A stretch of 50,451 nt of DNA from LW23 sp041287705 (GTDB lineage: Bacteria; Verrucomicrobiota; Verrucomicrobiia; Methylacidiphilales; UBA1321), in assembly GCA_041287705.1 (NCBI GenBank), contig JBGGNE010000407.1:1-50451 (forward strand), read 5' to 3'. Both the position numbers and the translations under genes were made by a program. Within the stretch, counting starts at the first letter, position 1; each line of letters opens with the position of its first letter. The notes under the pieces were generated by a model. It was not told the DNA's origin. It saw only the letters and a program-made list of their open reading frames with translations, and did not search any database. Below are positions 8,578 through 17,373 of the stretch, piece by piece.

Positions 8578-9447
8578 TCACGCGCGTTGCTGTTTCTCTT
8601 CATTTTCGGCCTTTCCCTGCTGCCGGAATGTACGGGGAGCACATCCGTATTCCCGGCTAAAGCATGAGCAAAAGTAGGTGGAATCCTGAAAGCCGCAGTT
8701 GAATGCGATCTCGGTGACCGTACTAGTGGTGGATCTCAGCAGAACCGCGGCACGCTCCAGGCGATACCGCCGCAGGAGCTCACTAAACGTGTTTCCCATG
8801 GCGATGCGGATCCGCTGCCCCAGATAGTTGGGATGCAGCCCGAGAGCATCGGCAAAGGTCTGAAGATTAACGGGCTCCTGAAAATACGATGCTACGAACT
8901 GGAGGACCGCCCGTCGATAAAACGAGTCGGCGTCCTCGCCATTGCGCGTTCGGGATTGCGGGTTGTACTCCTCCACATGCAGCACCAGCCAGTCCGCCAG
9001 AAGCTGGCCGTAGCGGAGGAGTTCCACGCGCTTGCCCTCGGTAATAACCGGTAGCGCTGTGCCCTCGTAGTGATATCCCTCCACCGGCTTTAAGGGATTC
9101 TTTCCCTGAAACGAGCCAAGGTAAAAGATACCGACCAGGCGCTCGCCCAGCAGAGTAGGAAAGGCCAGATCCCAGACTCCGTAGGGACAGGTGCCCCAGA
9201 ACGGAGTCCTGCGAGCAGCGGCGATCGTCTTTGAGCGCGATTTGTTGGCGGAGCAGGGCGTATTGCGATTGCGAAACTTGGCGAAAAGACAGAACGGGCC
9301 GTGGTGGTAGTACTGCTCGGGCTGCAGCCGCAGTTCCGGGTAGTGCAGGGTAATTCCTGCGATGTCGTCGAAGTTGACCACGCTGCCACTTTTGGCCGCT
9401 ATCCGCGTAAGCAATCGGGAATATTCCGTGGGAGCATTGAGGGGCAT
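8578..9447 (-). CDS. AraC-family regulator with PocR ligand-binding domain
   Basis: In this 289-aa protein, residues about 10-150 match the PocR domain. Conserved cysteines are at 53, 65 and 87 (CLFAKFRNRNTPC, then FWGTCPYGVWDLAFP), followed by GERLVGIFYLGSF. PocR domains bind small ligands and are named after the propanediol regulator. Residues about 185-285 hold the AraC DNA-binding domain (LQTFADALGLHPNYLGQRIR; VTEIAFNCGFQDSTYFCSCF; GCAPRTFR). It is divergent from the PhyH-like gene, with about 74 bp between the two start codons, so mutual regulation is plausible. A second AraC gene follows after 47 bp. The true ligand is unknown. Confidence 0.85.
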   Translation of the reverse strand: MPLNAPTEYSRLLTRIAAKSGSVVNFDDIAGITLHYPELRLQPEQYYHHGPFCLFAKFRNRNTPCSANKSRSKTIAAARRTPFWGTCPYGVWDLAFPTLLGERLVGIFYLGSFQGKNPLKPVEGYHYEGTALPVITEGKRVELLRYGQLLADWLVLHVEEYNPQSRTRNGEDADSFYRRAVLQFVASYFQEPVNLQTFADALGLHPNYLGQRIRIAMGNTFSELLRRYRLERAAVLLRSTTSTVTEIAFNCGFQDSTYFCSCFSREYGCAPRTFRQQGKAENEEKQQRA

Positions 9448-9521
9448 ACCTTTGATTATTTAAAGTCATAACCTCTGCAAATTCAAGGCGCACAGTCGGA
9501 GTGGGCCGTAATCTCCATCAT

Positions 9522-10397
9522 ATGACTGCAACCCAGCTCTCTACTTTCCCCACAACCGCAGAACCCGCTCTTCCCGGCAAACGACTTCTCACCGCCGCCC
9601 AGAAGCAGGAGTTCGACAACAACGGATTCTTCATTGTCCGCAACGCGCTCAACTCCGCGGAAGTGGAGCATCTTCTGGAAGTTACCGACCGCGCCGATCG
9701 CGAAGTGGCGAACGACGTCAAAGGCGCCCGCAAGGAAGGCGCTCCGCTGGAACTGCGTAATGCAGTGACGTTTGACCAGGCGATCGTGGATATGATTACC
9801 CACAACATCGGCCTGTCGCTCATCCTCGACCTGATGGGACCTTCCATCCAGCTCACCACAAGCCACCTTTTCATTCGCCCGCCCTCTCCCGCCAACGTGG
9901 GCAGCGCCTTCAAGCAGATTGACTGGCACCGTGACGGTCCATCCCCGCGCCCTATGCCGGTGAACGGAATCGAGCCCTGGCTTTACACAAAAATCGGCTA
10001 CTTCCTGACCGATACCACCATCCCCAATGCAGGCGCGCTGCGCGTCGTGCCCGGAAGCCACCGCTATGGCGGGCCTGCTCCCAGCTCCGAAGCAAACGGA
10101 TCCGATCCATACGGCGCTATCGAAGCGCAGGTGCGTCCCGGTGATGCAATCATCTTCGAAAACCGCCTGCTGCACGCCGTGGGGCCAAACTTCTCTCAGG
10201 TAGCCCGCAAGAACCTGTATCTCGGCTACAGCTGGCGCTATCTTCGCGCGATTGATTACGTGACGCAGTCTCAGGAACTGATTGCCCGCTCCAATCCCTT
10301 CGAGCGCCAGCTCCTCGGCGACGCCTCCGAAGCGCTGCACTACTACCTGCCGGGCAAAGCTGGCCTGGCACTGTCGGAGTGGAGGCCTATCCAGTAA
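9522..10397 (+). CDS. Phytanoyl-CoA dioxygenase (PhyH) family protein
   Basis: A 291-aa Fe(II)/2-oxoglutarate-dependent oxygenase of the PhyH family. The iron triad is visible as His136 and Asp138 (DWHRDGPSPRP) and His218 (NRLLHAVGPN), followed by RKNLYLGYSWRY, which carries the likely 2-oxoglutarate-binding Arg. NAGALRVVPGSHRYGG is the typical family segment. An in-frame GTG at 9501 would add seven residues; I prefer the ATG at 9522. In Verrucomicrobiota and Planctomycetota such genes are abundant and their substrates mostly unknown. The divergent PocR-AraC regulator suggests inducible expression. The family call is firm, the substrate open. Confidence 0.85.
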   Translation: MTATQLSTFPTTAEPALPGKRLLTAAQKQEFDNNGFFIVRNALNSAEVEHLLEVTDRADREVANDVKGARKEGAPLELRNAVTFDQAIVDMITHNIGLSLILDLMGPSIQLTTSHLFIRPPSPANVGSAFKQIDWHRDGPSPRPMPVNGIEPWLYTKIGYFLTDTTIPNAGALRVVPGSHRYGGPAPSSEANGSDPYGAIEAQVRPGDAIIFENRLLHAVGPNFSQVARKNLYLGYSWRYLRAIDYVTQSQELIARSNPFERQLLGDASEALHYYLPGKAGLALSEWRPIQ

Positions 10398-10587
10398 TCA
10401 TCAGTAAAGGCAGTTCAGTAAGACCAGTTCGCAGAGTTAATTGGCAAGAAAGAGGGCGCTGATTTTGAGGTCCAGACGAGGCGCGGCAGAGAGAGTACAT
10501 GAGAATAATGTATGACCGAAGCCGCGACGAAGCATGCGCCCAAAAGCAACCCGCATTTCCTCCCAAATAGCGATACGAATTGGTCTA

Positions 10588-10678
10588 ATTCTAGTTCGCT
10601 TTCAACTTGATTCCTAAAAAGTGGATTCGCACGTCGATATCTCGAATAACGAGGCTCATCTTGAAAGCGAACTAGAAT
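10588..10678. repeat. Perfect 18-bp inverted repeat with 55-bp spacer
   Basis: ATTCTAGTTCGCTTTCAA at 10588-10605 is exactly complementary to TTGAAAGCGAACTAGAAT at 10661-10678. The 55-bp interior contains a minor ATTCG/CGAAT pair. The arms could be ends of a small non-autonomous mobile element or the stem of a long RNA hairpin. I see no obvious target-site duplication. Confidence 0.7.
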
Positions 10679-10681
10679 AAG

Positions 10682-10727
10682 AGCCGGGATGTGGAGGTCG
10701 CGAAGCTATCGCCCCCAGGTCCCGGCT
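10682..10727. terminator. GC-rich stem-loop between convergent genes
   Basis: AGCCGGGA (10682-10689) pairs perfectly with TCCCGGCT (10720-10727), and an inner GCGA/TCGC pair extends the structure. It is followed by TTTACTCTT on the plus strand and by CTTATTCT on the minus strand. It sits about 47 bp beyond the stop of the GntR/LacI gene and could terminate it. The T-runs are weak. Confidence 0.45.
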
Positions 10728-10773
10728 TTACTCTTAAACTAACCGTTTAAGCAATTTCGCCCCGATTTCAGAG

Positions 10774-12636
10774 CTACTTCAGAGCCGTAACGGCCAGCAT
10801 ACCAAGCGTTGTGCTATGGGAAGAGTCCACCTTCACCTCCAGGTGGGTAATTTCGACATCCGGCTTCGGATTGATCCACTCGAGCGTGTACAGATAAACA
10901 TGCCGATACCGCGTGTCTTCACTGTCGTTCTCGAAAATGGGCGCACGGCGGGAATGTGGGTAGTCCAGATGCGGGAGATCAGGCCACCAGTCCTGAATGT
11001 TTGCCGTCGTGGAGTTAGGATCCCAGGCGTCTTCATCATCGGGCGGCGGCTCACCGAGACAGATGAGCGGAACAGCTTCGATCGACTTGCTGCCTGTCAT
11101 CTGAAAGTCGTATGTTGCGAAATGGTGCTTATAGCGCGCATAGCCGCAGCCATGCAGCACGTACAGAGCCCGCGCTTTCTGCCCGATGGGAATTGTGATG
11201 CTATCCGGCAGTTTCTGGGAATTACCGACAATATTGATCGCCGAATGGAAAACCACGGCGCCGCACTCATTGCGGGCAGCACCGCCCAGCACCTGAAACG
11301 GGACGCCGTGAATCACATGGCGACCCGCGTGCATGTTCTTGAGAGGAAGATCGCCCAGCCAGCCGCGCTGAAACGCCAGCGGCCGGTTAACGAATTCACT
11401 TAAATTTACCGCTGAGAAACGGCTTTCCTCAGCCCGCGCCGCCAGATCATACGTGCGGCGCGAAACCGATTCGAGTTCTTGCCGGTCCACCTCGTATGGC
11501 ATGCGCTGAGGTTCGGGACGAGAATGAGACGCCGCCTCATCCGCATCTGGCACAAATGATGGGGCAGCACCGGATGACGCACGAATGACAAGCTCCGCAT
11601 CCACCCGAATACAGGCGGGCGGAGGCAGAATGCCAAGCTCATTCTTCATGCGCGACATCCTCTGAGCCAGCCTGAAGGCCGTCTCGTGAATAAGAGGAAT
11701 ATCGAATCTGGCCACCGAAACGGAAGGCACTGCGGCCTGAATCTGCTTCATATCCCCCAGGCAGATGACAGAGAGATCCCTGGGTACCACGCGATGATGG
11801 CGTCCAATATGCTGCAGAAATGCCGGCATGAACGAGTAGCGCTCCGAGTAGTTGATCACTGCCGTAACATTCTCCCACTCGCCCACCAGCTTGTTGCTTA
11901 GAACCAGCACATCTTCCCGAATCGCGTGCACGCCGCTCTGAAACAGAACGCGCCTGGCCGAGTCTCCAAAGCCGCCCGTAGCGCATCCGCCCCGCCAGGC
12001 ATCCAGTACCTCAATGGAAGACGTGGCACGCGGATAGATGGTGACGAGCGCTATTTCCGTATGGCCCTGATTGCGCAGGTAAGTTTGCAGCAATTCCATC
12101 GCCTTGCCATGGTTGGCCAGCACGCACGGAATATTGTTCGCCTGCTGTCGAATGGAAACGGCGGGAATGCCCTGTTGCAGCAGCCGTTGCATCGCGGGCT
12201 CCCACGAGGAAGGCGGATAGGCATATGGCGGATCGAAAACGAGACACTCCACCTGAGAGGGATTCATCTGCTGAAGCAAACTGATAGCGTCCTCCAGTGT
12301 ATGCCACAGATGCACGCGCAGGTTAATCCCCAGTTCGCGTGCAACTTTGCGATAGGACGGCATCAGCACCGAACGCCAGGCCAGCACCAGGTCGCACGTG
12401 AACCCCGCCGGATGGGAACGCTTTCTGGATGCATAGGTGAGCTTGTATCCGTTGCGCTCGATAAGGCCCTCCTGTATGAGCTGATTCATCGCCCGGTTGA
12501 GAGCGTAATGGTTCAGCTGAAGCTGAACGGCAAGTGCGCGTTCGGAGGGCAGGCGCGCTCCAGGTTTCAGGTGGGAGGAGTCCAGCCAGCGGCGCAGAGC
12601 AAGCAACGTGTCGGGTACCAGAGAGCCAGCAGGCAT
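10774..12636 (-). CDS. GntR/LacI-type sugar regulator with additional C-terminal domain
   Basis: This 620-aa protein has three parts. Residues about 5-70 form a GntR winged helix (RLPSERALAVQLQLNHYALN, then LIQEGLIERNGYKLTY). Residues about 80-350 resemble a LacI/periplasmic-binding-type effector domain (VECLVFDPPY, GHTEIALVTIYPRA, RDLSVICLGDMKQI, PLIHETAFRLAQRM, followed by IRVDAELVIRASS, the usual end of such regulators). AraR of Bacillus has the same pairing and binds a sugar. After a linker, residues about 400-620 form an unrecognised domain that looks beta-rich (GWLGDLPLKNMHAGRHVIHG, VLHGCGYARYKHHFATYDF, LYTLEWINPKPDVEITHLEV), reminiscent of carbohydrate-enzyme accessory sandwiches. Usual family length is about 350-400. 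It is divergent from cassette locus 2, with operator-like repeats between. Confidence 0.8.
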   Translation of the reverse strand: MPAGSLVPDTLLALRRWLDSSHLKPGARLPSERALAVQLQLNHYALNRAMNQLIQEGLIERNGYKLTYASRKRSHPAGFTCDLVLAWRSVLMPSYRKVARELGINLRVHLWHTLEDAISLLQQMNPSQVECLVFDPPYAYPPSSWEPAMQRLLQQGIPAVSIRQQANNIPCVLANHGKAMELLQTYLRNQGHTEIALVTIYPRATSSIEVLDAWRGGCATGGFGDSARRVLFQSGVHAIREDVLVLSNKLVGEWENVTAVINYSERYSFMPAFLQHIGRHHRVVPRDLSVICLGDMKQIQAAVPSVSVARFDIPLIHETAFRLAQRMSRMKNELGILPPPACIRVDAELVIRASSGAAPSFVPDADEAASHSRPEPQRMPYEVDRQELESVSRRTYDLAARAEESRFSAVNLSEFVNRPLAFQRGWLGDLPLKNMHAGRHVIHGVPFQVLGGAARNECGAVVFHSAINIVGNSQKLPDSITIPIGQKARALYVLHGCGYARYKHHFATYDFQMTGSKSIEAVPLICLGEPPPDDEDAWDPNSTTANIQDWWPDLPHLDYPHSRRAPIFENDSEDTRYRHVYLYTLEWINPKPDVEITHLEVKVDSSHSTTLGMLAVTALK

Positions 12637-12662
12637 AAACGGGATAGTTCAGAGACTCAAAG

Positions 12663-12698
12663 ACAATCGTTTAAACAACATTTAGCCCACAAGCGCTT
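12663..12698 (+). promoter_or_regulatory. Operator-like module 1 (27 bp upstream of regulator start)
   Basis: The module contains a GTTTAAAC palindrome (12669-12676) and CACAAGCGCTT (12688-12698), whose AAGCGCTT core is a palindrome typical of LacI/GalR-type operators. It is repeated in inverted orientation at 12780-12815, with 28 of 36 positions identical. Its closeness to the regulator start suggests autoregulation. Confidence 0.6.
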
Positions 12699-12779
12699 AA
12701 GCTCAATGATTAAATGCTTCCGAACCGGGCTTTTTCAGAGATGAACCAATGGTAATATCACGTACTTCAGGGAGAGAAG

Positions 12780-12815
12780 AAGCGCTTGTGGCGTAAAAAT
12801 CATTTAAACAATTCT
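12780..12815 (-). promoter_or_regulatory. Operator-like module 2 (inverted copy, upstream of cassette locus 2)
   Basis: This is the mirror-image copy of the module at 12663-12698: AAGCGCTTGTG at 12780-12790, then ATTTAAAC near 12802-12809. It lies about 107 bp before the start of cassette gene B2. The two copies are about 117 bp apart centre to centre, which could permit DNA looping by a dimer of dimers. That is inference. Confidence 0.6.
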
Positions 12816-12922
12816 CTGTCAATTGTTCGGGTAAAAGTGATGCGGTTTGCCTCAGACATCGTAGTCATTACTATTAAGTTAACCAGCGAAACGCCGGCCA
12901 ACACTTTATCAATTTCCCAACC

Positions 12923-13426
12923 ATGAAAACAACTCTTCCACACTTCAGCCACGCCCGATATGGATCGAAAGCCGCCCGCGGACGCGAAGGATTCTCGCTG
13001 GTGGAGGTGATTATGGCCCTGGCTGTTATGTCCTTTTCCATGATGGGCATGCTGGGCCTTCTTTCAGTCGGCCTTACCAATTTCCAGAAGTCGATGGATC
13101 TGACCGTGCGTTCGCAGATCACTCAGGAGCTCACGTTCATGCTTCAGCGCACTCCCTTCAAGGATCTCAGCAGCGGCACTGCTACCTCTCACTACTATGA
13201 CTCCGAAGGGCTTTTACTGCCCAATGCCAGGAAAGATGACTCCGTCTACACCGCAGAGCTGCAGATCGAAAGCCTCACGGAAACGGCCACGCGTGTATCC
13301 CCCACGATAACCTATTCCACGACGCCAAGCCAGTTGAAGGCCATCACTATTACGATATCCAGGACGTCCGCGTCGAGTGTTCGTCCCTACGAGTTTACCA
13401 CCTACGTCAGCAATACCGGTCTTTAA
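12923..13426 (+). CDS. Verru_Chthon cassette protein B, locus 2 (PilV/GspI-like prepilin)
   Basis: This 167-aa protein has a canonical prepilin signal, GREG/FSLVEVIMALAVMSF, at residues 21-35, with Gly at -1 and Glu at +5. A hydrophobic helix (MMGMLGLLSVGL) and a globular C-terminal region of about 110 residues follow. It is a paralogue of the B protein of locus 1, but with Gly rather than Ala at the cleavage site. It is the first gene of a likely plus-strand operon (61 bp to gene A2, then 19 bp to the GH28 gene). Its promoter region holds inverted operator-like modules shared with the divergent GntR/LacI gene. There is no C or D family gene beside it, so this locus is a reduced cassette. Confidence 0.82.
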   Translation: MKTTLPHFSHARYGSKAARGREGFSLVEVIMALAVMSFSMMGMLGLLSVGLTNFQKSMDLTVRSQITQELTFMLQRTPFKDLSSGTATSHYYDSEGLLLPNARKDDSVYTAELQIESLTETATRVSPTITYSTTPSQLKAITITISRTSASSVRPYEFTTYVSNTGL

Positions 13427-13487
13427 TGCTCTGCAAGCCCCATTGTCACGGTGCACTGAGTCAGAGTGAAATTCCCAGTTCCACGTC

Positions 13488-16400
13488 ATGAAAAACTCCC
13501 ATTTGCCAATCTTCCTCCTGTCGTGCTGGCACAGAGCCACTCGAACGCCTTTGCCGTTTTCGATCATGCGTCGGCGCCACCCCTCTGCCGGTATCGCGCT
13601 GGTCATGGTGCTGATCTGCCTGACACTGCTCTCAATTCTCACTCTGGCGTTTATCTCCAGCGTCTCCACGGATCTGGATTCATCCAGCAGCTTTGCGGCG
13701 AGTTCCGACGCCAGGCAGCGCAGCCAGACTGCGGTTAACCTGGTGATTGGACAGATTCAGGAAGCTACGCTTAATACGGACAACGCCTGGTCATCGCAAC
13801 CGGGAATGATCCGTACATTCAGCCCGGACGGAACACCCGCCGAGCAGTTCAAGCTCTACTCTGCCACCTCAATGGTGGAGAAGACGTTCAATGCCACCAC
13901 GGCCGGCAATGCCACAGACGTTCCTTCCGACTGGATGGCCCGCCCCGCCGAGTATGTCGACCTGAATCAGCCCGTGCTGGTACAGAATCCCACGGATGGC
14001 ACCATCATCTCAGACACCTCACGTCCTTCGGATAAATACGTGGCGGAATACCCCATTATTGATCCCGACGCGCTGGGTATCGTGAAAGGTTTCTCTATCG
14101 ACGTAAACGGAGATGGCATTAGCGAAACGGCTCCTGCCAGTGGATATAACCCCATCACCTCCGGCAATCCTGTTCCCATGCCGGTGCAGTGGCTCTACAT
14201 GCTTCAGGATGGATCGCTGCGCACGCTGGATCCCGCTTCAAAGACGTTTACCGGTGGCACAGTTGACGCCTCCAATCCGCCCGTAGCTCGCATAGCATTC
14301 TGGACAGATGACGAGACGTGCAAGGTGAATATCAACACGGCTGCCGGCGACGAATGGAATAACCTTACCGATATGGGCTCCTTTTCGGACATGCCCATGG
14401 CCAACAATATCGGCGAGAGCGCATTGCTGAGCAATCAGCCGGTAACGCACGAGTTTCAACGTTACCCCGGTCACCCTGCCACCACCTACCTTAGCGCCGT
14501 CTTCCCGCACCTGACCCGCCAGCAGATCTGCGACATCATCCCTCGCATTTCCTGGGATACCAAGTACTCCAACGGCGGCACGGTCACAACCACCGCATAC
14601 CTGGAAGATGGTACAGGCGCAACCAAGTATGGCGGTCTTCCTCTTTCCGACGGAATGCCACTGTATGCATCTGTAGATGAGCTTCGTTACGTCCGCAGCA
14701 CCACGGGCCGCACAGCCATCTCCGAAACGATCCTGAGCCCCCATCAGATCGATTATTCCAGGTTCTTCCTCACGGCCGGAAGCCGCGCCCCGGAGATCAA
14801 CATGTTCAATCGGCCCCGCGTCACGATCTGGCCTGAACCGGCGGATCCTATAAATCGCAGCCTGTTTGATCGCTCTATCGCTTTCTGCTCCACGGTGGCG
14901 GAGTACGCGTTCTACTTCGTCCGCTCCGATTCCACCAGCTCCACCTTTGACTACGTCAACTACACGCGCAACCAGGAGATCTATAAGTACCTGCAGGACC
15001 TGACCGCTCTGCCTGTCCCCGGCTTTGGCGGAACATTCCTGGCCAAATACGGAGCTGACCGCGACCAGATCCTCACCGAAATCTTCGACTACATCCGCAG
15101 CACCAACCTTGCCGATGCCAGCGGATCGAAAGCCTACACTTATGAGGGTACCGTCAATAACCTCAAGAACACGATCCTTCGCAGCGCCACCCCCGGCATC
15201 GGCCACGTTGTACCAATTCAGATCGGTGAGACGCGCGGGTTTGGCCGGTCATGCACGTTGTATCAGCCGATCATCGTGATTGCCGGCCTGGAGAGCGCCG
15301 TAGACGATGCATCCCTTCTCAAGGACAAAAACGGTGATGGAATCCTGAAGGGCACAGGAAACAAAAATGCATGCGAAAACGCCGAAACCGCCAAGCTCTT
15401 TACCAAGAAGGTACAGGCCATGGTCTTATTCGATGTCTTCGCCCCCGGCCAGGGCATTATACGCCTGGTGCCTAACCTGGTATTTCGCGTTAAAGGTCTA
15501 AATAAGCTCATGCTGGATGGCCAGAACCTGGGCTTCCCCTCCGATGCGCAGATGGATCTGAGTGCATACACCCCCAACAACGAGTACGCGTGGGGCGGCT
15601 ACATGAACTACGCCAACTTTTTCTGGGATCTCACTGCCGGCAACAAAATACAACGCACCTTCGGCAACACCGCAGGCTCAGGTCGCTATCCCTTTCTGGG
15701 CATTCCAGTCACGGTGAATAAGGAATGGAAATCCGACATGCAATTGTCCGGAGCCAGCGGCATCACTGTTGAGATTTACTCCCGCGACAAGACCAACGTC
15801 GTCAGCACCGATCCGATCCAGACTATCGAGCTGAACTTCCCCCCTGTGACGGTGCCCACGCCTCTTACGCCCTTTAGCTACCGCTGGGACTACACCGCCG
15901 ACGCGCGCCCCGTGATCAAGCTTTCTACGGTAAAGACAAGCATTCTGGATGGACGCGGCGCGGACTCCAATCTGATTCTGAACGCCGGCTACAACTGCGC
16001 CAACTGGTCAAGCCAGATCATCTATGATGTCTCACGCAGTCTGGCCCCGAGCCACGGTGATTACCGCCTTATCGCAGCTCAGAAGAACGTTCCCGCAACC
16101 GCTTACGTCCCCGGACGCGGCTACGAAACCGCCATTGATCGCACCTACAGCAAAATCTACTACGTGGAGAAAGGCGAAGAATTCAGCGGCGGCATGGTAG
16201 GGGCTTCCCCGCGCAGCGCCAACGGCGGCGGCCACCAGGCAACTTCCGGCAAGCTCGTCGCCGAAGCCACGTATAAGGCGCATGTTGGCGTCGGCACATT
16301 GGACGCGGACTACGGTCCGGCGATTCCATCGCTGATTACGGCTGATAAAGTGTCCATCATCCTCCCTGACGGCACCAAAGCTCCTGGCGACTGGGATAAT

Positions 16401-17354
16401 GGCATGGGCGGCGTCTACGATGGCCCATACGTCAACCGCCCTGACGAAGGCGAGCGCGGACCTCGCGCCTACGGAGGCTATGGCACGACAAACCCGGCCG
16501 TTACGCTCTCCACACTCTTCTCCCCCAATCGTCAGGCACCTTCACCCATCATCTTTGGATCGCTGAGTACAGGGGTAAAAGCGAACAAGCCATGGCAGAC
16601 GCTTCTGTTCTGCCCCAACCCGGCTGCAAAAGCGCTGCACCCCGGCTCCAAGACACCGCCGGATCACCTTCTGCTGGATCTCTTTACGATGCCTGTCGTT
16701 GAGCCCTACGCCATCAGTGAGCCATTCTCCACCGCGGGCAAGATTAACATGAATTACCAGATAGTGCCCTTCACCTACATCACCCGCAGTACCGCTCTGC
16801 AGGCCGTCCTTCGTTCGGCACGCCTCACTGCAATCCCCACTACGGAAGGCCCTTTTTATAAAACCGGCACCGGCAGCACGTCTACCCAACTCTATCGCGT
16901 AAACCTTGATCTGGATGAAACGATGAAGGGATTCCAAAGACGTTTCGATAACAACGAAATCTTCAAATCCGCTTCACAGATCTGCGAGATGTTCCTCGTG
17001 CCTCGAGACAAGGGTGCCACCATCGACAACATCGCCACCTGGTGGGACAACTACAAACTTACCGGCGACAACATGCGCGAACGCCCCTATGCAAACCTCT
17101 ATTCGCGCCTTACGACAAAGTCCAACACCTATACAGTGTATGTACGCGTACAAAGCCTTCAAAAAGCGAAGTCTGCCGCAGTAAACTACAGCACCTGGGT
17201 GGAAGGTACAGACAAAGTGCTTAGCGAATATCGCGGTTCTGTAGCGATCGAGCGCTTCCTCAATCCCAATCTCAAAGCATCGGACTACAATCCGTCCGAT
17301 CCTCTTACGGCCTACAAGTTCCGTACTCTATTCACCAAGCAGTTCGCGCCCTGA
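13488..17354 (+). CDS. Verru_Chthon cassette protein A, locus 2 (giant GspK/PilX-like)
   Basis: This 1288-aa paralogue of the locus 1 A protein carries the family hallmark DDETCKVNINTA at 274-285. An in-frame ATG at 13566 (residue 27) gives MRRRHPSAG followed by a hydrophobic helix, IALVMVLICLTLLSILTLAF. This is a compact pseudopilin leader with Gly before the helix, so 13566 may be the real start. As in GspK there is no +5 Glu. About 170 residues separate the helix from the DDET motif and about 1000 follow it; NINTA recurs in the C-terminal third in the related form KINMNYQ. The C-terminal third (SLQKAKSAAVNYSTWVEGTD) aligns in style with the end of the other A protein. The GH28 gene starts 19 bp downstream. 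Confidence 0.82.
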   Translation: MKNSHLPIFLLSCWHRATRTPLPFSIMRRRHPSAGIALVMVLICLTLLSILTLAFISSVSTDLDSSSSFAASSDARQRSQTAVNLVIGQIQEATLNTDNAWSSQPGMIRTFSPDGTPAEQFKLYSATSMVEKTFNATTAGNATDVPSDWMARPAEYVDLNQPVLVQNPTDGTIISDTSRPSDKYVAEYPIIDPDALGIVKGFSIDVNGDGISETAPASGYNPITSGNPVPMPVQWLYMLQDGSLRTLDPASKTFTGGTVDASNPPVARIAFWTDDETCKVNINTAAGDEWNNLTDMGSFSDMPMANNIGESALLSNQPVTHEFQRYPGHPATTYLSAVFPHLTRQQICDIIPRISWDTKYSNGGTVTTTAYLEDGTGATKYGGLPLSDGMPLYASVDELRYVRSTTGRTAISETILSPHQIDYSRFFLTAGSRAPEINMFNRPRVTIWPEPADPINRSLFDRSIAFCSTVAEYAFYFVRSDSTSSTFDYVNYTRNQEIYKYLQDLTALPVPGFGGTFLAKYGADRDQILTEIFDYIRSTNLADASGSKAYTYEGTVNNLKNTILRSATPGIGHVVPIQIGETRGFGRSCTLYQPIIVIAGLESAVDDASLLKDKNGDGILKGTGNKNACENAETAKLFTKKVQAMVLFDVFAPGQGIIRLVPNLVFRVKGLNKLMLDGQNLGFPSDAQMDLSAYTPNNEYAWGGYMNYANFFWDLTAGNKIQRTFGNTAGSGRYPFLGIPVTVNKEWKSDMQLSGASGITVEIYSRDKTNVVSTDPIQTIELNFPPVTVPTPLTPFSYRWDYTADARPVIKLSTVKTSILDGRGADSNLILNAGYNCANWSSQIIYDVSRSLAPSHGDYRLIAAQKNVPATAYVPGRGYETAIDRTYSKIYYVEKGEEFSGGMVGASPRSANGGGHQATSGKLVAEATYKAHVGVGTLDADYGPAIPSLITADKVSIILPDGTKAPGDWDNGMGGVYDGPYVNRPDEGERGPRAYGGYGTTNPAVTLSTLFSPNRQAPSPIIFGSLSTGVKANKPWQTLLFCPNPAAKALHPGSKTPPDHLLLDLFTMPVVEPYAISEPFSTAGKINMNYQIVPFTYITRSTALQAVLRSARLTAIPTTEGPFYKTGTGSTSTQLYRVNLDLDETMKGFQRRFDNNEIFKSASQICEMFLVPRDKGATIDNIATWWDNYKLTGDNMRERPYANLYSRLTTKSNTYTVYVRVQSLQKAKSAAVNYSTWVEGTDKVLSEYRGSVAIERFLNPNLKASDYNPSDPLTAYKFRTLFTKQFAP

Positions 17355-17373
17355 GCAGGTACACCAGACACCC

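Larger units (their letters stand above)
10398..10773. other. 376-bp non-coding stretch with several inverted repeats
   Basis: I see no coding sequence here. CGCGGC (10482-10487) and GCCGCG (10521-10526) flank an inner imperfect stem (GTACAT/ATGTAT), giving a long hairpin. Beyond it lie a perfect 18-bp inverted repeat (10588-10605/10661-10678) and a GC-rich stem (10682-10727). This density of structure is more than one terminator needs. The stretch lies between the 3' ends of two convergent genes. Confidence 0.5.

Noticed and set aside
14238..15206. Minus-strand frame of 322 codons inside cassette gene A2
   Set aside because: It is a complement of a well-supported coding frame and its protein is unlike any family; its open state follows from codon bias.
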